From Spirochaetaceae bacterium (GTDB lineage: Bacteria; Spirochaetota; Spirochaetia; DSM-27196; SLAA01): a stretch of 51,320 bases of DNA. The stretch spans positions 1-51,320 of the forward strand of contig PWQX01000148.1 of NCBI GenBank assembly GCA_003556605.1, given 5' to 3'. Of this stretch, positions 24,403 through 34,117 are shown one piece after another. Numbering within the stretch: position 1 is the stretch's first letter; the number at the start of each line of letters is the position of its first letter. The notes below the pieces were generated by a model. It was given only the letters and a program-made list of their open reading frames with translations. It was not told the origin of the DNA and ran no database searches. The position numbers were made by a program, and so were the translations under genes.

Positions 24403-27210
24403 CTATGCGCGGGCCGATTTCGCTTGAGTTGCCGGGATCGCCTGGTGAAGGATCCTTTCAAGCTCCTCGCGATGCTGGTTATGCGTCCCGGCGGCCGGGC
24501 TCGCGCCGGGCGGCCGTCCAATGTATTCGATCCGATCCACCTGCAGGCGCGTGCGCAAGCGGCTTTCGATAAATGTCCAGGCTCCGCGGTTCTGCGACTC
24601 TTCCTGGACCCATTTGATAGAACGAACCTGCGGGTACCGTTCAACGATCTCAGCGAGCTCATCGCCGTGAAACGGGTACAGCTGCTCGATACGCACAATC
24701 GCCGTGCTATCGCCGCCGTGCTGTGCGCGCCGCTCGAGCAGATCGTAGTACACCTTGCCGCAGCACAACAGCAGCGTGTCGGCATCGCGGTAGCGCTCAC
24801 CGTCGTCGATAATGGGCTGAAAGTGGCCCTCGGTCAGCTCCCGAACGCTGGAGACCGCGAGTTTGTGGCGCAGCAGGCTTTTCGGAGTCATCAGCACCAG
24901 CGGCTTGCGGAAACGCTGGTGCATCTGTTTCCGCAGCACGTGAAAGTACTGCGCCGGGGTGGTGCAGGCAGCGACGATCATGTTCTCCTCGGCGCATAGC
25001 TGCAGAAAGCGTTCGAGGTGTGCGCTGGAGTGTTCCGGCCCTTGTCCTTCGTAGCCGTGCGGGAGCAGCATCACCAGACCGCTTGCGCGGAACCATTTAA
25101 CCTCGCCGGATGCGATGAAGTTATCGATAATCACCTGGGCGCCGTTTACAAAGTCGCCGAACTGCGCTTCCCACAGCACCAAGATGCGCGGATGCGCGAT
25201 GGAGTACCCGTAATCAAAGCCGAGTACCGCGAACTCAGACAGCGGGCTGTCGTACACCGAGAACGAAGCCTGATCAGCGGTAAGGTGGCGCAGGGGGACA
25301 TAACTCGTCGGCTTCTGCGTGGAGCTGTCCCACCATCTGGCGTGGCGCTGGCTGAAGGTCCCCCGGGCGCTGTCTTCACCGCTGAGCCGAATCGGGTAGC
25401 CTTCCAGCAGCAACGCGCCGAACGCGAGGCTCTCGGCAAACGCCCAATCGATCCTGTCCTCCGCAAATTGCGCGAGGCGCTGCTCGACGAGACGCTTCAG
25501 TTTGGGGTGCGCCTCAAAGCCCTCGGGGACGGTGTTAAGCGTGTCGGCGACGTGCTGCAGCCGCTCGCGCGGCACCCCCGTTTCAACCGGCTCAGGTGTG
25601 TAGCGCGATTCAAAGTCTTGCCACTCGCCGTGTTCGTAAGCATCGTGCAGGGTGGGCTGCCAACCGCTCTTGGCGAGCTCCAGCTCTTTCTGCAGTACGC
25701 CGCGATACTTCTGCAGGAACGCTTCCTGCTCGTCGTACGAATAGACGCCCTCTTCGTGCAGTTTGCGGCCATACTGCGTTGCCACGCGCTCGTGTTCGCT
25801 AATCATCGAGTACATCAGCGGGTGCGTAAACGCCGGCTCGTCGGCCTCGTTGTGGCCCCGCAGGCGATAGCAGAAGATGTCCACTACCGCGTCATAACCG
25901 AACTTCTGGCGGTAGCGTAGCGCTAGGTCCACGGCGCGAATCACCGCCTCCGGGTCGTCGCCGTTTACGTGAAAGATCGGCACCGGCATCGACTTGGCGA
26001 TATCGGTGGCGAAAAACGTCGAGCGCGCGTCGCGCGAGGCGGTCGTGAACCCAATCTGGTTGTTGACAATGATATGCACCGTACCGCCGGTGCGGTAACC
26101 TTTGAGCTGCGAGAGGTTGAAGGTCTCGGCGACTACTCCTTGTCCCGAAAACGACGCATCGCCATGAATAAGCACCGGCAGCACCTTCTTGCGGTTGAAG
26201 TCACCACGGCGTCGCTGGATTCCGCGGCACTTGCCTTCGACCACCGGGTCCACCGATTCCAGGTGACTGGGGTTCGCGACCAAGCTGATGTGAATCTTAT
26301 CGCCGAGCGGGTTGGTCCAGTCGAAGCTGTGGCCAAGGTGGTACTTCACGTCGCCGCTTCCGCCGTATGTGTGCGGTCGGTAGTTCTCGATAAACATCGA
26401 GAAGGTTTCGGCGCCGCGTTTGCGGAGAGCATTCGTGAACACATTGAGCCGTCCGCGGTGCGACATCCCCAGTACGATCTCCTGCAGGTGATGCTGCGCG
26501 GCGGAGTAAATCAGATAGTGCAGCCCCGGTATCAGCGCTTCGGAGCCCTCCAGCGAGAAGCGCTTCTGCCCTATGAAGGTCGACTGCACAAAGCGCTCAA
26601 ACTCCTCGGCTTTGATCAGATCCTTCTGCAGCCGGATCTTCTGCTCGGCGTCCCACACGCGCCTGGCCTTGGGGCTCTCCAGCTTCTCGATCAGCCAACG
26701 GCGCATCGGCTTGTTCTGGATGTGCAGGAACTCAACACCCATGCGCGAACAGTAGGTCTCCTGCAGCATCTCCACCAGGTGGCGTAGCTTCGCTCGCTTT
26801 GGCTCAAAGTAGCGGCCGGTATTCACCTCCACGTCTAAATCGTCCTCGCTGAGGCCAAAGTCCTGGAGCCGCAGACTCTCAAAATTCGACTCCATAGTGT
26901 AGTACATGTAGTACAGCTCAGGAGTGCTGTAGCGCTTCAGCGGATTCAGATCGGCGTAGATATAGCCGACGTCACGATAGGCCCAGGTCAGCGCATTGAC
27001 CCGGCTCTGCCTGTAAACCGAGCTGATCTCACCCGAGTCGCCGGAGCTTACGGGGACCGGCGGCGCCCCGGCGGGTGCAGCTGCCTCGGTGTCGAGGCTT
27101 TGGAAATAGCGGTCCCATTGGGGTGGAACACCGGCTGCGTTGTGCTGCCACTGTTCGTACAGCGACTGCAGGTATTCGGCATCGGAGAACCTCATGGATT
27201 CGGTACTCAA
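24403..27210 (-). CDS. sucA: 2-oxoglutarate dehydrogenase E1
   Basis: 935 residues, usual length for homodimeric OGDH E1, the thiamine-diphosphate decarboxylase of the complex. Visible: N-terminal SLYEQW (E2-interaction region), GMSHRGRLNVF, the TPP/Mg motif HGDASFSGQGVVAETFNLS (about 348-368), GFTTASRDARST, and the transketolase pyrimidine domain with HGYEGQGPEHSSAHLERFLQ. The start is read as TTG at 27210 because GAGAGG lies about 7 nt upstream; an ATG five codons later at 27195 is the alternative. It follows sucD by 50 bp and is followed by sucB after 18 bp. Confidence 0.95.
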   Translation of the reverse strand: MSTESMRFSDAEYLQSLYEQWQHNAAGVPPQWDRYFQSLDTEAAAPAGAPPVPVSSGDSGEISSVYRQSRVNALTWAYRDVGYIYADLNPLKRYSTPELYYMYYTMESNFESLRLQDFGLSEDDLDVEVNTGRYFEPKRAKLRHLVEMLQETYCSRMGVEFLHIQNKPMRRWLIEKLESPKARRVWDAEQKIRLQKDLIKAEEFERFVQSTFIGQKRFSLEGSEALIPGLHYLIYSAAQHHLQEIVLGMSHRGRLNVFTNALRKRGAETFSMFIENYRPHTYGGSGDVKYHLGHSFDWTNPLGDKIHISLVANPSHLESVDPVVEGKCRGIQRRRGDFNRKKVLPVLIHGDASFSGQGVVAETFNLSQLKGYRTGGTVHIIVNNQIGFTTASRDARSTFFATDIAKSMPVPIFHVNGDDPEAVIRAVDLALRYRQKFGYDAVVDIFCYRLRGHNEADEPAFTHPLMYSMISEHERVATQYGRKLHEEGVYSYDEQEAFLQKYRGVLQKELELAKSGWQPTLHDAYEHGEWQDFESRYTPEPVETGVPRERLQHVADTLNTVPEGFEAHPKLKRLVEQRLAQFAEDRIDWAFAESLAFGALLLEGYPIRLSGEDSARGTFSQRHARWWDSSTQKPTSYVPLRHLTADQASFSVYDSPLSEFAVLGFDYGYSIAHPRILVLWEAQFGDFVNGAQVIIDNFIASGEVKWFRASGLVMLLPHGYEGQGPEHSSAHLERFLQLCAEENMIVAACTTPAQYFHVLRKQMHQRFRKPLVLMTPKSLLRHKLAVSSVRELTEGHFQPIIDDGERYRDADTLLLCCGKVYYDLLERRAQHGGDSTAIVRIEQLYPFHGDELAEIVERYPQVRSIKWVQEESQNRGAWTFIESRLRTRLQVDRIEYIGRPPGASPAAGTHNQHREELERILHQAIPATQAKSARA

Positions 27211-27260
27211 TAGCTCGCCTCTCGCGTAAGATTACGTGCTCGTAAGACTTGTGCCCAGCC

Positions 27261-28127
27261 CTACGAGCGCCCGTGCAGGAGCCCGGGGATCTCATCCGGC
27301 TTCTCGGCAACCGCGACGCCGGCCTCGGTGAAGGCGCGCACTTTAGCTTCGGCGGTGCCTTTGCCGCCGGAGATGATGGCCCCGGCGTGCCCCATGCGCT
27401 TGCCCGCAGGCGCCGAGCGCCCCGAGACGAACGCTACAACCGGCTTCGACATGTTGTCCTTGATGTACTGAGCCGCCGCCTCCTCGTCCTCCCCGCCGAT
27501 CTCGCCGATCAGCACCACACCGGTTGTATCCGGATCGTTCTCAAACAACGCGAGCAGGTCGATAAACCCGGTGCCGATAATGGGGTCGCCGCCGATTCCG
27601 ACGCAGGTGGACTGCCCGAGCCCGGCGGCCGTAAGGTTGTACACCACCTCGTAGGTGAGTGTACCGCTGCGGGATATCACCCCAATGCCGCCGGGCCTGT
27701 GAATGCGCAGCGGCATGATGCCGATCTTGCACTTGCCCGGCGAGATCAAGCCCGGGCAGTTCGGGCCGATCAGACGCACGCCTTTCTCGCCCACGTAGTA
27801 GTAGTTCTCGAGCATCTCGAGCACCGGCACACCCTCGGTAATACACACGATCAACGGCACGCCGGCATCGGCGGCTTCGCGTATTGCCGCCGAGGCGAAC
27901 TTGGCCGGCACAAAGATCACGCTCGCGTCTATCCGATGGGCGAGCTGCGCCTCGGCAACCGAGTTGTACACCGGAATCCCTTCCATCTCGCTGCCGCCTT
28001 TCCCAGGGGTCACGCCGGCCACCACCTTGGTGCCGTCGGCGAGCATGGTCTTGGCGTGAAACGAGCCGTCCCGCCCGGTAATCCCTTGAACGATCACCTG
28101 CGTGTTGTCATCAATCAGAATGCTCAT
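27261..28127 (-). CDS. sucD: Succinyl-CoA synthetase alpha subunit
   Basis: 288 residues. It binds CoA ([12 protein letters not shown]) and carries the phosphorylated histidine H247 in [10 protein letters not shown], with the typical [11 protein letters not shown] block. With SucC it converts succinyl-CoA to succinate with formation of ATP or GTP. It starts 15 bp after sucC stops. Length and motifs are normal. Confidence 0.96.
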   Translation of the reverse strand: MSILIDDNTQVIVQGITGRDGSFHAKTMLADGTKVVAGVTPGKGGSEMEGIPVYNSVAEAQLAHRIDASVIFVPAKFASAAIREAADAGVPLIVCITEGVPVLEMLENYYYVGEKGVRLIGPNCPGLISPGKCKIGIMPLRIHRPGGIGVISRSGTLTYEVVYNLTAAGLGQSTCVGIGGDPIIGTGFIDLLALFENDPDTTGVVLIGEIGGEDEEAAAQYIKDNMSKPVVAFVSGRSAPAGKRMGHAGAIISGGKGTAEAKVRAFTEAGVAVAEKPDEIPGLLHGRS

Positions 28128-28142
28128 CGCCGTACTCCTTAG

Positions 28143-29270
28143 CTATACCTGCTTCACGACCTGCTCCACCGCGTCGCTGAGGCGTTCGGCGACCCGGAAC
28201 CCTCTGTCAACGAGCAGCCTACGGCCCTCTACGTCGTTGGTGCCGATCAGCCGAATCACCAGCGGAACCTTGATATCGATCTGATCCATCGCCATCAGGA
28301 TCCCGTTGGCGATGTCGTCGCAGCGGGTGATCCCGCCGAAAATATTGATCAGGATTGCCTTCACTTTGGGGTTGCCGAGAATGATCCTGAGCGCGTTCAA
28401 CACCTTCTCGGGGTTAGAGCTGCCGCCGACATCCAGGAAGTTGGCCGGATCGCCGCCGTAGAGCTTCACGATGTCGAGGGTCGCCATTGCGAGGCCGGCG
28501 CCGTTGACGATGCAGCCGATGGTGCCGTCGAGGCTGACGAAGCTCAATCCGTTGTTCCTCGCCTCGATTTCGTCCTCCGAGTACTCTTCGGGGTTCTTGA
28601 ACCGCTCGAGCTCGGGGTGTTTATAGAGCGCGTTGTCGTCGAAATTGACCTTAGCGTCGAGCGCGAGCAACTGTTCGCCGTCAACCTTGGCGTAGGGATT
28701 GATCTCCACCAGCGAGCAGTCCTTCTCCAAAAACAAGCGGTACAGCTTGTATACCGTATCTTCGGCCTGCTCCCGCAACTGCGGTACCGGGAAGGCTGCG
28801 GAGAGCACGCTGCGCAGCGCCGGGGCGTCGATGCCGGCAACCGGATTGATCGCGAGTTGATGTATTTTTTCCGGAAAGGTGACCGCCAGCTCCTCGATAT
28901 CGACACCGCCTTCGGCGCTCACCATCAACACGATCGTCTTCGAGCCGCGGTCGAGGATCATGCCAAGGTAGTACTCCTGCAGGATCTCCGCCGCCGGGGC
29001 TATCAAGACCTTCTCTACCGGTAGGTCCTTGATCGTGAGCGCGAGGATATCGCCCGCTTTTCGTTCGGCCTCGGCGCCGGAGTCGACGAGCTTCACGCCG
29101 CCGGCCTTGCCGCGGCCGCCGACCAAGACCTGCGCCTTGATCACGACCTCGCCGCCAATGCGCTCAGCGGCGGCGCGCGCCGTCTTCGCGTCAGCGGCCA
29201 CTTCTTGGCGCTGCACCGGAAGTCCGTACTCGCCGAACAGCTCTTTTGCCTGGTACTCGTGAATCTTCAC
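28143..29270 (-). CDS. sucC: Succinyl-CoA synthetase beta subunit
   Basis: 375 residues, ATP-grasp subunit that binds nucleotide. It begins with the diagnostic KIHEYQAKELFGEYG and continues with VVIKAQVLVGGRGKAGGV. Later signatures are VEINPY, FVSLDGTIGCIVNGAGLAMAT and LDVGG. The start is GTG at 29270 with GGAG 6 nt upstream; an upstream extension of the frame reads into sdhB and is not credible. Placed between sdhB and sucD, 37 bp and 15 bp apart. Confidence 0.95.
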   Translation of the reverse strand: MKIHEYQAKELFGEYGLPVQRQEVAADAKTARAAAERIGGEVVIKAQVLVGGRGKAGGVKLVDSGAEAERKAGDILALTIKDLPVEKVLIAPAAEILQEYYLGMILDRGSKTIVLMVSAEGGVDIEELAVTFPEKIHQLAINPVAGIDAPALRSVLSAAFPVPQLREQAEDTVYKLYRLFLEKDCSLVEINPYAKVDGEQLLALDAKVNFDDNALYKHPELERFKNPEEYSEDEIEARNNGLSFVSLDGTIGCIVNGAGLAMATLDIVKLYGGDPANFLDVGGSSNPEKVLNALRIILGNPKVKAILINIFGGITRCDDIANGILMAMDQIDIKVPLVIRLIGTNDVEGRRLLVDRGFRVAERLSDAVEQVVKQV

Positions 29271-29307
29271 ACTGTGCTCCTTCGGTTGTCTGATCGGTGT
29301 TGTGTCT

Positions 29308-30048
29308 TCATTTAGCCTCGGCCGCCGTTTCCCCGCGTGCTTCGCGGTACTTCTTGATCTCGCGTTTGGTGAGGTTGATGAGCTTCGTGATCTTGATGTC
29401 GCGCGGGCACACCCGGGTGCACGCAAAGTGGTTCTCGCACGGCCACACGCCGTTGGGCGTGTCCAGCACATCCAGCCGCGGCTCCAGGCCCTTGTCGCGG
29501 CTGTCAAACACAAAGCGTGCCGCCGCTACGATCGCCGCCGGCCCGAGGAACTCGGGGTTCTCGTCGAGCACCGGGCACGCCGAGTAACAGGCCGAACAGT
29601 TGATGCATTTGGTGGCATCGTCGAAGAGCTTGCGTTCTTCGCGTGACTGAATGAACTCACGCTCGCTCGGCTCCTGATCTGTGATAAGAAACGGCTTGGC
29701 CGCGCGGAACTTCTCAAAGAAGCGGCCCTGATCGACCATCAGGTCGCGCTGCACCGGCATGTGCTTCAACGGAGCCAAGGTGATTACGTCGCCGTCTTGC
29801 TCGGTGACATCCTGGATGAGCGTCTTACACGCGAGCCGCTCCTCGTCATTAATCAGCATCGCGTCGGAGCCGCACACCCCGTGCGCACAGCTCTTGCGAA
29901 AGCTCAGAGTGCCGTCCTGATTGCGGTACACCTCCATCAGAGCGTCGAGAACGCGATCGGTGGGTTCAACCCCTACTTCAAAGCGCTGCTCGTATGGGTC
30001 CGGTCCGGCCTCGGAATTACGGCGTTGTACCGCAAGGGTAACCTTCAT
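29308..30048 (-). CDS. sdhB: Succinate dehydrogenase iron-sulphur subunit
   Basis: 246 residues. Cluster ligands are all visible: [2Fe-2S] C54, C59, D62, C74 (SCAHGVCGSD); [4Fe-4S] C148, C151, C154 with C214; [3Fe-4S] C158, C204 and C210. It passes electrons from the SdhA flavin toward quinone. It follows sdhA by 36 bp. No gene for the cytochrome b or anchor subunits is next to it, which is unusual because SdhB normally docks on SdhC/SdhD. Confidence 0.95.
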   Translation of the reverse strand: MKVTLAVQRRNSEAGPDPYEQRFEVGVEPTDRVLDALMEVYRNQDGTLSFRKSCAHGVCGSDAMLINDEERLACKTLIQDVTEQDGDVITLAPLKHMPVQRDLMVDQGRFFEKFRAAKPFLITDQEPSEREFIQSREERKLFDDATKCINCSACYSACPVLDENPEFLGPAAIVAAARFVFDSRDKGLEPRLDVLDTPNGVWPCENHFACTRVCPRDIKITKLINLTKREIKKYREARGETAAEAK

Positions 30049-30084
30049 GTCTTCTCCTTTCCGTCTCTGAATGTGCTGCTTTGA

Positions 30085-31812
30085 TCAGTACGTGCGCGGC
30101 TTAGGCTCCCATATGCTCGTATCAACCGGCTTATACGTAATTGTGACCGCGCCGCGCTCGATAGCGGCAAGGGTATGCTTGAGCCACTGGTGGTCGTCAC
30201 GCTCGGCGTAGTCCACCCGTGAATGCGCGCCGCGGCTTTCGGTGCGGTTCAGTGCCGAGGCGGCGGTGATCAGCGAGAGATCGAGCAGGTTCTCGAGCTC
30301 CAGGATCGCGAGTACCTCGGTGTTGAAACGCGACTCTTTGTCCTGCACGCGTACGCTCTTGAACGCTTCGCGCAGCGCCTGAATGTCGGCGACTCCCGTG
30401 CTCATCCGCTCTTCATCACGGTAAACGCCCACGTTCTCCATCATGGTGGATTGCATCTTCTCGTAGACTGGGCCGGGGTGCTCGCCGCGCCGGCTTTTGA
30501 GCTCGGCGATGCGCAGGCGCACGGCTTCGCCGGCGTCGGCCGGAACGCTCGGCATATCCGCGCCGGTGACGTACTCGGCGATGTGACGGCCGGCGCGGCG
30601 GCCGAACACCACAAGGTCCACGAGACTGTTCGTCCCGAGACGGTTCGCGCCGTGCACCGAGACGCAGGCGCATTCGCCGGCGGCGTACAGCCCCTCGTAG
30701 AGCGTGTCGGCAGTCACCACCCGGCCGTCGGTGTCGGTGGGGATTCCGCCCATTGCATAGTGCGCGGTAGGCTGAACCGGCATCGGCTGTTCAGCCGGGT
30801 CTATGGCGAGGTAGGTCTTGCAGAAATCGGCGATATCCGGGATCTTACTCTCCACCACTTCGCGTCCGAGGTGGCCGGCGTCGAGCATCACGTAGTCGTC
30901 GATCTTGCGATCGCCGCGCACGCCGCGCCCGGCCTGTATCTCAGTCATAATCGCGCGGCTGACCATGTCGCGCGGCGCCAGGTCCAGCAGCGTCGGTGCG
31001 TAGCGTTGCATGAAGCGTTCGCCCCCGCTGTTCAGCAGGATTCCGCCTTCGCCGCGCACGCCCTCGGTGATCAGGATTCCCATACCTTTGATCCCGGTGG
31101 GATGGAACTGAAAGAACTCCATATCCTCGAGCGGGATCCCGGCGCGCATCACCACCGCCGGGCCGTCGCCGGTGTTGGCGTGCGCGTTTGAGGTGATCCG
31201 AAACATCCGCCCGAACCCCCCGGTGGCAAACAGCACCGCCTTGGCCTTGAAGACGTGCACCTCGCCGCCGGCGAGCTCAAAAACCACCACACCGGTCACG
31301 CGCGTACCGTCGAGCAGCAGCTCGAGCACCTGAAACTCGTCAAAGAAGTGCACCTGGTTCTTGATACACTGCTGGTACAGCGTTTGGAGAATCATGTTTC
31401 CGGTGCGGTCGGCCGCGTAGCAGGACCGGTGTACCGGCGCTTCTCCGAAGTTGCGGGTGTGTCCGCCGAAGCGGCGTTGGTCAATGCGGCCTTCGGGTGT
31501 CCGGCTGAACGGGAGACCGCGATTCTCCAGATCGTATACCGCCTGTACCGCTTCCTCGGCGAGGATCTTGGCCGCCTGCTGGTCAACCAAGTAGTCACCG
31601 CCCTTGATAGTGTCGAAGGCGTGCCACTCAGGATTATCCTCGTCTACGTTGCCGAGTGCCGCTCCGATCCCGCCTTGCGCGGCGCCGGTGTGACTTCGCG
31701 TCGGGTAGAGCTTGGAAATGACCGCGGTCTTGGCAGTCTTGCTTGCTTCCAGCGCTGCGTACAGCCCCGCGCCGCCGGCGCCTACGATCACCGCGTCGAA
31801 TTCGTGTATCAA
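30085..31812 (-). CDS. sdhA: Succinate dehydrogenase flavoprotein subunit
   Basis: 575 residues, normal for SdhA of the E. coli/mitochondrial type. FAD motif GAGGAG (11-16); covalent FAD histidine H41 in [10 protein letters not shown]; active-site region [17 protein letters not shown]; capping [10 protein letters not shown]. It oxidises succinate to fumarate. The start is TTG at 31812 with AAGGAG 8 nt upstream. It is the first gene of the operon that continues through sdhB, sucCD, sucAB, lpd and gltA. A fumarate reductase role in the reverse direction cannot be excluded, but the gene order points to oxidation. Confidence 0.95.
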   Translation of the reverse strand: MIHEFDAVIVGAGGAGLYAALEASKTAKTAVISKLYPTRSHTGAAQGGIGAALGNVDEDNPEWHAFDTIKGGDYLVDQQAAKILAEEAVQAVYDLENRGLPFSRTPEGRIDQRRFGGHTRNFGEAPVHRSCYAADRTGNMILQTLYQQCIKNQVHFFDEFQVLELLLDGTRVTGVVVFELAGGEVHVFKAKAVLFATGGFGRMFRITSNAHANTGDGPAVVMRAGIPLEDMEFFQFHPTGIKGMGILITEGVRGEGGILLNSGGERFMQRYAPTLLDLAPRDMVSRAIMTEIQAGRGVRGDRKIDDYVMLDAGHLGREVVESKIPDIADFCKTYLAIDPAEQPMPVQPTAHYAMGGIPTDTDGRVVTADTLYEGLYAAGECACVSVHGANRLGTNSLVDLVVFGRRAGRHIAEYVTGADMPSVPADAGEAVRLRIAELKSRRGEHPGPVYEKMQSTMMENVGVYRDEERMSTGVADIQALREAFKSVRVQDKESRFNTEVLAILELENLLDLSLITAASALNRTESRGAHSRVDYAERDDHQWLKHTLAAIERGAVTITYKPVDTSIWEPKPRTY

Positions 31813-31885
31813 GGCTCAGGCTCCTTATTGTTCGTGTCGGTAGCGTCATCCGTAATGGGAAAGCAATAGGCCGCCCACGCGTGCC

Positions 31886-31914
31886 ATGATAGCATGAGGC
31901 CTGAAGGCGCGCAA
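31886..31914 (-). promoter_or_regulatory. Promoter of the sdhA-gltA operon
   Basis: On the minus strand: TTGCGC (31914-31909), 17-bp spacer, TATCAT (31891-31886) preceded by TGC, an extended -10. The predicted leader is about 67 nt. The 272-bp gap 31813-32084 holds this, the divergent qor promoter and some hairpins, and no small gene that I can see. Confidence 0.6.
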
Positions 31915-31947
31915 TATTCCGTGAGTTTTCTTGTCAGGTTTTCCGGG

Positions 31948-31976
31948 TTTACAATCGACCCGGCAGGGCCTACTAT
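31948..31976 (+). promoter_or_regulatory. Promoter of the quinone oxidoreductase gene
   Basis: TTTACA (31948-31953), 17-bp spacer, TACTAT (31971-31976). The ~105-nt leader contains the inverted repeat CGCTTA-N7-TAAGCG and a GC-rich repeat (GCCGGCG and CGGCCGG), possibly regulatory. Confidence 0.6.
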
Positions 31977-32084
31977 TCTAGACAACCCAACCGCTTATCC
32001 GCTGTAAGCGCGTGGGGTGCGCAGGTTGGCCGGCGCGTACCGGCCGGCGGCGCTAGAGATCACACTAGTAGGAGGCCCGTAGCG

Positions 32085-33056
32085 ATGAAAGCAATTCAGA
32101 TCAGCGAGACCGGTTCCGCCGAGGTCCTGCAGTGGGTCGAGGCGCGCGATCCGGCCCCGGCGGCCGACGGCGTGGTGGTTAAACACCATGCGGTTGGGGT
32201 GAACTTCATCGACACCTATCACCGCACCGGCTTGTATCCGGTGCAACTGCCGTTCGTTCCAGGTCTGGAGGCTGCCGGGGAGGTGGCCGCGGCCGGCGAC
32301 GAGGTGGCCGATTTCAAGCCCGGCGATATCGTTGCGTATACCGACTGCCTGGGTGCCTACGCTGAGCTCGCCGCAGTTCCGGCCGCGCGTTTGGTGCGGG
32401 TGCCGCAGAGCGTCGGCGCCGAGCTTGCGGCGGCTTCGATGCTGCAGGGACTCACCGCCCATTATCTCACCGAGTCGACCTACCCGATTAGAAACGGCGA
32501 CACAGTGCTGGTCCATGCGGCGGCCGGCGGGGTCGGGCTGTTGCTGGTACAGCTCGCCAAGCGCAAAGGTGCGCGCGTGATTGGAACCGTTTCCACCGCG
32601 GAAAAAGAGCGCCTCGCGCGTGAGGCCGGAGCCGATGAGATCGTGCGCTACACTGAGCAGGATTTCGTAGAAGAAGTGGAACGCATAACCGGCGGGCGCG
32701 GCTGTCAGGCGGTGTACGATTCGGTGGGAAAGAGCACATTCCTGAAGAGCTTAGACTGCCTGCGGCCCCGCGGGCTGCTGGTGTCCTTCGGCCAGTCGAG
32801 CGGAAATGTTGAGCCGTTTGCGCCGGGGCTGCTCGCGCAGAAGGGGTCGCTTTTCATGACCCGGCCTTCGCTCATGGACTATGTGCGTGATCCCGAGGAG
32901 CTTCAGCAGCGCTCGCAAGAGCTGTTCGGCTGGTTGGATCGCGGTGAGCTGCGGGTTCGGATCGACAATCGCTTGCTGATGAAGGACGCCGCCGAAGCGC
33001 ATCGCTTGCTCGAGGGCCGCAAGACAACCGGGAAAGTACTGCTGCTGCCGTCATGA
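32085..33056 (+). CDS. qor: NADPH:quinone oxidoreductase, zinc-free MDR family
   Basis: 323 residues of the medium-chain dehydrogenase/reductase superfamily. GroES-like domain with VGVNFIDTYHRTGLYP and PGLEAAGEV, then a Rossmann domain with HAAAGGVGLLLVQLAK. The structural and catalytic zinc cysteines of alcohol dehydrogenases are absent, as in quinone oxidoreductases. These enzymes reduce quinones or enones with NADPH. TAGGAGG lies 9 nt before the ATG. It is divergent from the sdh operon. The in vivo substrate cannot be told from sequence. Confidence 0.9.
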   Translation: MKAIQISETGSAEVLQWVEARDPAPAADGVVVKHHAVGVNFIDTYHRTGLYPVQLPFVPGLEAAGEVAAAGDEVADFKPGDIVAYTDCLGAYAELAAVPAARLVRVPQSVGAELAAASMLQGLTAHYLTESTYPIRNGDTVLVHAAAGGVGLLLVQLAKRKGARVIGTVSTAEKERLAREAGADEIVRYTEQDFVEEVERITGGRGCQAVYDSVGKSTFLKSLDCLRPRGLLVSFGQSSGNVEPFAPGLLAQKGSLFMTRPSLMDYVRDPEELQQRSQELFGWLDRGELRVRIDNRLLMKDAAEAHRLLEGRKTTGKVLLLPS

Positions 33057-33148
33057 TCCCCGCCGGGGTGCAGTGGGTCGGCGCGCAGGCGGGAAATCCG
33101 CCTGCAGCCTCTCGGCGAAGACCCTGTTCGTGCAGTATTATAGGGGCA

Positions 33149-34012
33149 ATGAACGACCATACACGCACCCCGGCGATACGCAGCGAGCGAACCGTAAGGC
33201 TGCTGCAGACCGCGGTACTGTTTATCCTCATGGTGGCGCTCTTCGGCTGGCTCGGTATACGCGCGTTCGGCGGAAACCTGTTTGTCATTTTCTCGGTAAT
33301 GCTCGTAGTTTCGCTCCTGATCAGCTCGGGCGCCTCTCCGCGGCGCGTGCTCGGACGCGGTGTGTTTCCGGTAAACCGGCGCGAGGCACCGGAGATCTAC
33401 TCGATCTTGTCTGAGCTGGCCTCACGCGCCGGACTCCAGAACGTGCCGCACCTGTACTACACCCCTAGTGGGGTGCCGAACGCGGTAACCGTGGGTGCGG
33501 GCGAGAATACGGCTATTGTGGTGACTCAGGGACTCTTGAACCGCCTGACGCGCCGGGAGCTTGCCGGGGTGCTTGCACACGAGGTTGCGCACATCGCCAA
33601 CAACGATGTGCGCCTGCTGACACTCGCCGAGAGCGTGCGTCTTGCAACCACGCTGCTTTCAAAGGTCGGTCAGTTTGTGCTGCTGTTCACGTTTCCGCTG
33701 TTTCTGTTCGCCGGGGAGCCGCTGCCGCTTGGCTTTCTGGCGCTGACGATCTTTGCGCCGGTGGTCAGCCTTCTGCTGCACCTCGCACTGATGCGCGCGC
33801 GCGAGTTCGAGGCCGACCTCACCGCCGTTAGGTTAACCGGCGACCCAAGCGCCCTCGCTGCGGCGCTGCAGCGGCTGAGTGCAGCCGGGCGCAGCTTTCT
33901 CGAGCTGCTGTTCCCGGTCCCGATGCGCAACGAGTTCAGCCTGTTTCGCAGCCATCCGGCCACCGCCGAGCGCGTCCGGCGGCTGATGGCCTTGCAGCGG
34001 AGTCCCGGCTGA
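33149..34012 (+). CDS. M48-family membrane zinc metalloprotease, HtpX-like
   Basis: 287 residues. Two N-terminal membrane helices (about residues 18-38 and 44-60), then the zinc motif HEVAH (H144, E145, H148), a hydrophobic pair (about 171-213), and the third ligand E221 in REFEAD. This is the HtpX layout; HtpX degrades damaged membrane proteins. The ATG at 33149 is chosen because it begins the family-like sequence. An in-frame ATG at 33053 overlaps the qor stop but has no ribosome site and adds a low-complexity leader. A TATTAT hexamer (33136-33141) ends 7 nt before the chosen ATG. Confidence 0.85.
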   Translation: MNDHTRTPAIRSERTVRLLQTAVLFILMVALFGWLGIRAFGGNLFVIFSVMLVVSLLISSGASPRRVLGRGVFPVNRREAPEIYSILSELASRAGLQNVPHLYYTPSGVPNAVTVGAGENTAIVVTQGLLNRLTRRELAGVLAHEVAHIANNDVRLLTLAESVRLATTLLSKVGQFVLLFTFPLFLFAGEPLPLGFLALTIFAPVVSLLLHLALMRAREFEADLTAVRLTGDPSALAAALQRLSAAGRSFLELLFPVPMRNEFSLFRSHPATAERVRRLMALQRSPG

Positions 34013-34117
34013 CCAGCGCCCCGGGTGACCAGCGCGGGATGCCGCAGCGGCGGCCGGTGCCGTACCGCGATCAGGTTGACTGCCGAAACCGTTGAGTGCG
34101 CAGGCGGTCGATCGCAA

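Noticed and set aside
31813-32084. Possible hidden sdhC/sdhD gene upstream of sdhA
   Set aside because: I looked on both strands for a short hydrophobic frame; stops are frequent, and the gap is accounted for by two divergent promoters and leaders.
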